A DNA stretch of 25,278 bases. It comes from Iamia sp038233335. GTDB lineage: Bacteria > Actinomycetota > Acidimicrobiia > Acidimicrobiales > Iamiaceae. Below the pieces are notes generated by a model. The model was not told the origin of the DNA. It ran no database searches and saw nothing but the letters and a program-made list of their open reading frames with translations. The stretch covers positions 1 to 25,278 of the forward strand of contig JBBSME010000034.1 in assembly GCA_038233335.1 (NCBI GenBank), read 5' to 3'. Every line of letters starts with the position of its first letter. Positions within the stretch are counted from its first letter, which is position 1. Shown here piece by piece: positions 23,506-25,278 of the stretch. The position numbers were made by a program, and so were the translations under genes.

Positions 23506-23757
23506 ATGGCGCTGAGCATCAAGAGCGACGAGGCTGACGAGTTGGCCCGCGAGCTGGCCCGCGTCACCGGCGAATCGCTCACCAAGGCCGTCACCGAATC
23601 CCTGCGCGAGCGGCTGGACCGTGAGCGCCGGGGTCGGAGGCCAGATCTGCTTGAGCTCGTCGCCGAGATCCAGGCCGAGGTGGCGCGCCTTCCCGTCCTC
23701 GACGACCGACCGGCCGACGAGATCCTCGGCTACAACGAGCACGGGCACTGGGACTGA
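23506..23757 (+). CDS. vapB: VapB-type antitoxin (PSK/Rv0623-like)
   Basis: An 83-residue protein. The N-terminal part (MALSIKSDEADELARELARVTG-like, residues 1-30) forms a DNA-binding strand plus helix; the ESLTKAVTESLRERLDRERR helix follows; the C-terminus (LDDRPADEILGYNEHG) is the toxin-wrapping tail typical of Rv0623-like VapB antitoxins. It should neutralise VapC and, with it, repress the promoter just upstream through the TTCTAGAA sites. The ATG at 23506 is chosen from the leaderless promoter; a GTG two codons earlier is the alternative. Seven bases separate its stop from the vapC start. Confidence 0.85.
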   Translation: MALSIKSDEADELARELARVTGESLTKAVTESLRERLDRERRGRRPDLLELVAEIQAEVARLPVLDDRPADEILGYNEHGHWD

Positions 23758-23764
23758 TCCGGCA

Positions 23765-24169
23765 GTGGTCATCGACTCGTCGGCGATCGTGGCCATCGTG
23801 CTCGGTGAGCCCGAGGCGACCGCGCTCACCCTCGCGCTGAGAGCCGACGAGGTCCGCCTCCTGGGGGCGCCGACCCGCACTGAGGTGACGGTCGTGTTGG
23901 CTGGGCGCGAAGGCGAAGGAGCGGTGCGGGCGCTCAATCGCCTGCTGGACGGGGCCGAGGTCACCGACGTCGCCTTCGACCGGGAGCTGGCGGACCTGGC
24001 GAGCGATGCCTACGGCCGCTACGGCAAGGGCAACCACCGGGCCCGGCTGAACCTGGGGGACTGCTTCACCTACGCGGTGGCCAAGCGAACGGGCGAGCCG
24101 GTCCTCTGCGTCGGCGACGACTTCGCCCAGACCGACATCGACGTCGTCGCCCTCGACCCGCCGTCGTAA
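23765..24169 (+). CDS. vapC: VapC-type PIN-domain ribonuclease toxin
   Basis: A 134-residue PIN-domain protein, of normal VapC length. The acidic catalytic set is present: D4 (VIDSSAIVAI), E40 (APTRTEVTVVL), D99 (LNLGDCFTYAVA) and D118 (CVGDDFAQTDI). VapC toxins cleave tRNA or rRNA loops; the target cannot be read from sequence. All acidic residues are intact, so it is probably active and needs VapB. The GTG at 23765 directly precedes the VIDSSA strand, as in most VapC proteins. The pair lies between pyrC and alaX, unrelated to the pyrimidine genes, which suggests a mobile or late-arriving insertion. Confidence 0.88.
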   Translation: MVIDSSAIVAIVLGEPEATALTLALRADEVRLLGAPTRTEVTVVLAGREGEGAVRALNRLLDGAEVTDVAFDRELADLASDAYGRYGKGNHRARLNLGDCFTYAVAKRTGEPVLCVGDDFAQTDIDVVALDPPS

Positions 24170-24202
24170 GCGCGGCTGCGGCAGGTGGGGTCCTCGATCG
24201 GG

Positions 24203-24208
24203 CAAGAT
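24203..24208 (+). promoter_or_regulatory. possible -10 box (CAAGAT) for leaderless alaX
   Basis: CAAGAT ends seven bases before the alaX ATG, the same spacing as the other leaderless starts here, but has C instead of T at the first position. There is no Shine-Dalgarno before the ATG. Confidence 0.35.
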
Positions 24209-24215
24209 CAGCGTC

Positions 24216-24926
24216 ATGGCCACCGAGCTGCTGTACCTGCGTGACGCCGAGCTGCACGCCTTCGACGCCGAGGTCACCGCGGTCGACGACGCGGGCCGCC
24301 GGGTTGCCCTCGACCGCACGGCGTTCTACCCGACCGGCGGCGGCCAACCCCACGACACCGGCACCCTGAACGGCCTCGACGTGAGCGGGGTGCGCAAGGA
24401 GGGCGACGAGGTCTGGCACGCGGTCGGTGACGGCGACCTGCCCCCGGTCGGGGAGCGGGTGTGGGGTGGGATCGACTGGGGCCGCCGTCACGCCCTCATG
24501 CGCACCCACACCGCGCTGCACATCCTGTGCGGGGTCATCTGGAACGAGTGGAGCGTCCCGGTCACCGGCGGGAACATGGAGCCGCTGTCAGCCCGGATGG
24601 ACTTCGCCTTCGACCCGCTGCCCGAGGGGTTCGGCGCCCGCGTCGAGGACCTGGTCAACGTCGAGATCGCCGCCGACCGCCCCATCGAGGTGTCGTTCCT
24701 GCCCCGCGACGTGGCCGTCGAGGACGAGGACCTCATCCGCACCAAGGTCAACCTCATCCCCGAGTCGGTCACCGAGATCCGGGTGGTCGACATCGTGGGC
24801 CTCGACAAGCAGGCTGACGGCGGCACCCACGTGCCGTCGACCGCCGCGGTGGGTCGCGTGCGGGTGGTCAAGACCGAGTCCAAGGGCAAGGGCAACAAGC
24901 GCATCCGCCTCGAGATCACCGACTGA
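24216..24926 (+). CDS. alaX: AlaX-type alanyl-tRNA editing protein
   Basis: A 236-residue stand-alone homologue of the AlaRS editing domain, which removes serine (or glycine) wrongly attached to tRNA-Ala. The GGGQ motif (41-44) is preceded by AFYPT; HTALHIL gives H98 and H102 as zinc ligands; DGGTHVPST gives H205. In the classic zinc site the residue four before that histidine is Cys (CGGTH); here it is D201, so the metal site is either altered or typical of a Cys-less branch. Size and order fit AlaX of the medium type, without the long C-terminal domain. It starts 46 bases after vapC, has its own possible promoter, and ends just before the carA promoter. Confidence 0.85.
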   Translation: MATELLYLRDAELHAFDAEVTAVDDAGRRVALDRTAFYPTGGGQPHDTGTLNGLDVSGVRKEGDEVWHAVGDGDLPPVGERVWGGIDWGRRHALMRTHTALHILCGVIWNEWSVPVTGGNMEPLSARMDFAFDPLPEGFGARVEDLVNVEIAADRPIEVSFLPRDVAVEDEDLIRTKVNLIPESVTEIRVVDIVGLDKQADGGTHVPSTAAVGRVRVVKTESKGKGNKRIRLEITD

Positions 24927-24948
24927 AGGGGCACCCCGGGTGGGCTGC

Positions 24949-24954
24949 TACGGT
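24949..24954 (+). promoter_or_regulatory. extended -10 box (TGC-TACGGT) of carA
   Basis: TACGGT is preceded by TGC, giving an extended -10 (TGnTAnnnT). It ends ten bases before the CCGU that opens the second PyrR stem-loop, so the hairpin would lie at the 5' end of the carA mRNA, as in the pyrR leader. No good -35 is seen, which an extended -10 can tolerate. Confidence 0.5.
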
Positions 24955-24964
24955 CGACGCCTGA

Positions 24965-24995
24965 CCGTGAAGCGGGTCCCGTGAGGCCCGTACGG
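24965..24995 (+). promoter_or_regulatory. second PyrR-binding RNA stem-loop, carA leader
   Basis: It has the same structure as the pyrR leader: lower stem CCGU/ACGG, GAA bulge, upper stem GCGGG/CCCGU, bulged U, CC/GG and a CGUGA loop. Compared with the pyrR copy, two stem substitutions turn a G-U pair into G-C and a G-C pair into G-U; the only other substitution is the loop position that is N in the PyrR consensus. AGGAG (24997-25001) starts two bases after the stem. PyrR should therefore repress whatever starts at 25008. Confidence 0.82.
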
Positions 24996-25007
24996 CAGGA
25001 GACCGAG

Positions 25008-25076
25008 TTGAGCGAGACGCGCGCTGCCCTCTGCCGCCCGGTGGGGGGCGCCTTCGTGCCCGGGGTGACGTCGTGA
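25008..25076 (+). CDS. 22-residue carA leader peptide resembling the PyrR N-terminus
   Basis: A TTG six bases after AGGAG opens a 22-codon ORF, MSETRAALCRPVGGAFVPGVTS, ending in a TGA that overlaps the carA GTG by four bases. Against PyrR residues 1-18 it aligns without gaps and with eight identities, including GG-x-FVP at the same positions. Its start codon stands at the place of the pyrR start relative to the hairpin. carA has no separate Shine-Dalgarno at a good distance, so translation of carA is probably coupled to this ORF. The TTG start is inferred. Confidence 0.65.
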   Translation: MSETRAALCRPVGGAFVPGVTS

Positions 25077-25278
25077 GCCGGCGTGAGGTCCGTCCCGCCC
25101 TGCTGGTGCTGGCCGACGGCGAGGTGTTCGAGGGCGAGGCCCTCGGCGCCGAGCCCGACAGCGGCATCGCCACCGGCGAGGTCGTGTTCAACACCGTCCT
25201 CTCCGGCTACCAGGAGGTCATCTCCGACCCGTCCTATGCGGGCCAGGTCATCACCTTCACCTACCCCCACATCGGCAA
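25073..25278 (+). CDS. carA: carbamoyl-phosphate synthase small chain (N-terminal part)
   Basis: The first 68 codons, cut by the window end. ALLVLADGEVFEGEALG followed by EVVFNTVLSGYQEVISDPSYAGQVITFTYPHIGN is the classic CarA N-terminal domain, which contacts the large chain; the glutaminase domain lies beyond the window. It supplies ammonia from glutamine for carbamoyl phosphate, the substrate of PyrB. The GTG at 25073 is inferred from the start of similarity and from the overlap with the leader ORF stop. It has its own promoter and PyrR site, so it is controlled with pyrRBC although 1.6 kb of unrelated genes lie between. Confidence 0.93.
   Translation, partial: MSRREVRPALLVLADGEVFEGEALGAEPDSGIATGEVVFNTVLSGYQEVISDPSYAGQVITFTYPHIG

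Overview
The window is very GC-rich and densely coded. It has many GTG and TTG starts, 4- or 8-base gene overlaps, and several genes whose start codon lies 6-8 bases after a TAnnnT -10 box (leaderless transcripts). Together with the order aroC-aroK-aroB-aroQ-M24 peptidase-efp-nusB followed by pyrR-pyrB-pyrC ... carA, this points to a high-GC actinobacterium. A member of the Acidimicrobiia (Iamia-like) is my best guess, but that is inference.

Layout. (1) 1-2082, minus strand: a short MenE-like acyl-CoA ligase followed by a DUF2252 protein cut by the window edge. (2) 2210-3844, plus: a full-length medium/long-chain fatty acyl-CoA ligase. (3) 3873-4775: a decayed MNT nucleotidyltransferase overlapping an intact HEPN-like gene, then a non-coding stretch with palindromes. 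(4) 4776-8936: a three-gene cell-surface operon of MBOAT O-acyltransferase, lipoprotein GH5 endoglycoceramidase-like hydrolase and membrane-anchored SGNH/DUF459 hydrolase. (5) 8990-15232: prepilin peptidase, then the tightly overlapping block aroC-aroK-aroB-aroQ-M24 peptidase-efp-nusB (shikimate pathway plus translation and transcription factors). (6) 15237-19742, minus: a small four-helix membrane protein and two paralogous proline-rich single-pass surface proteins, with a 15-codon basic mini-ORF coupled to the second. (7) 19818-20402: a GNAT acetyltransferase. (8) 20400-23442: pyrR-pyrB-pyrC. (9) 23455-24169: a vapBC toxin-antitoxin pair with a clear promoter/operator. (10) 24216-24926: alaX, a trans-editing protein for mischarged tRNA-Ala. 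(11) 24949-25278: promoter, leader and start of carA.

The most interesting system is pyrimidine control. A PyrR-binding stem-loop lies directly before the Shine-Dalgarno of pyrR, and a second copy (34 of 38 positions identical, with paired-position changes that keep the stem) lies 4.5 kb away before carA. The second copy does not lead straight into carA. It leads into a 22-codon TTG-start ORF whose first 18 residues align without gaps to the PyrR N-terminus (8 identities) and whose stop overlaps the carA start. The simplest reading is that the control region plus the first codons of pyrR were duplicated in front of carA, after carA became separated from pyrRBC by vapBC and alaX. PyrR would then repress carA through translational coupling to the leader peptide.

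No rRNA, tRNA, CRISPR array or insertion sequence was recognised.
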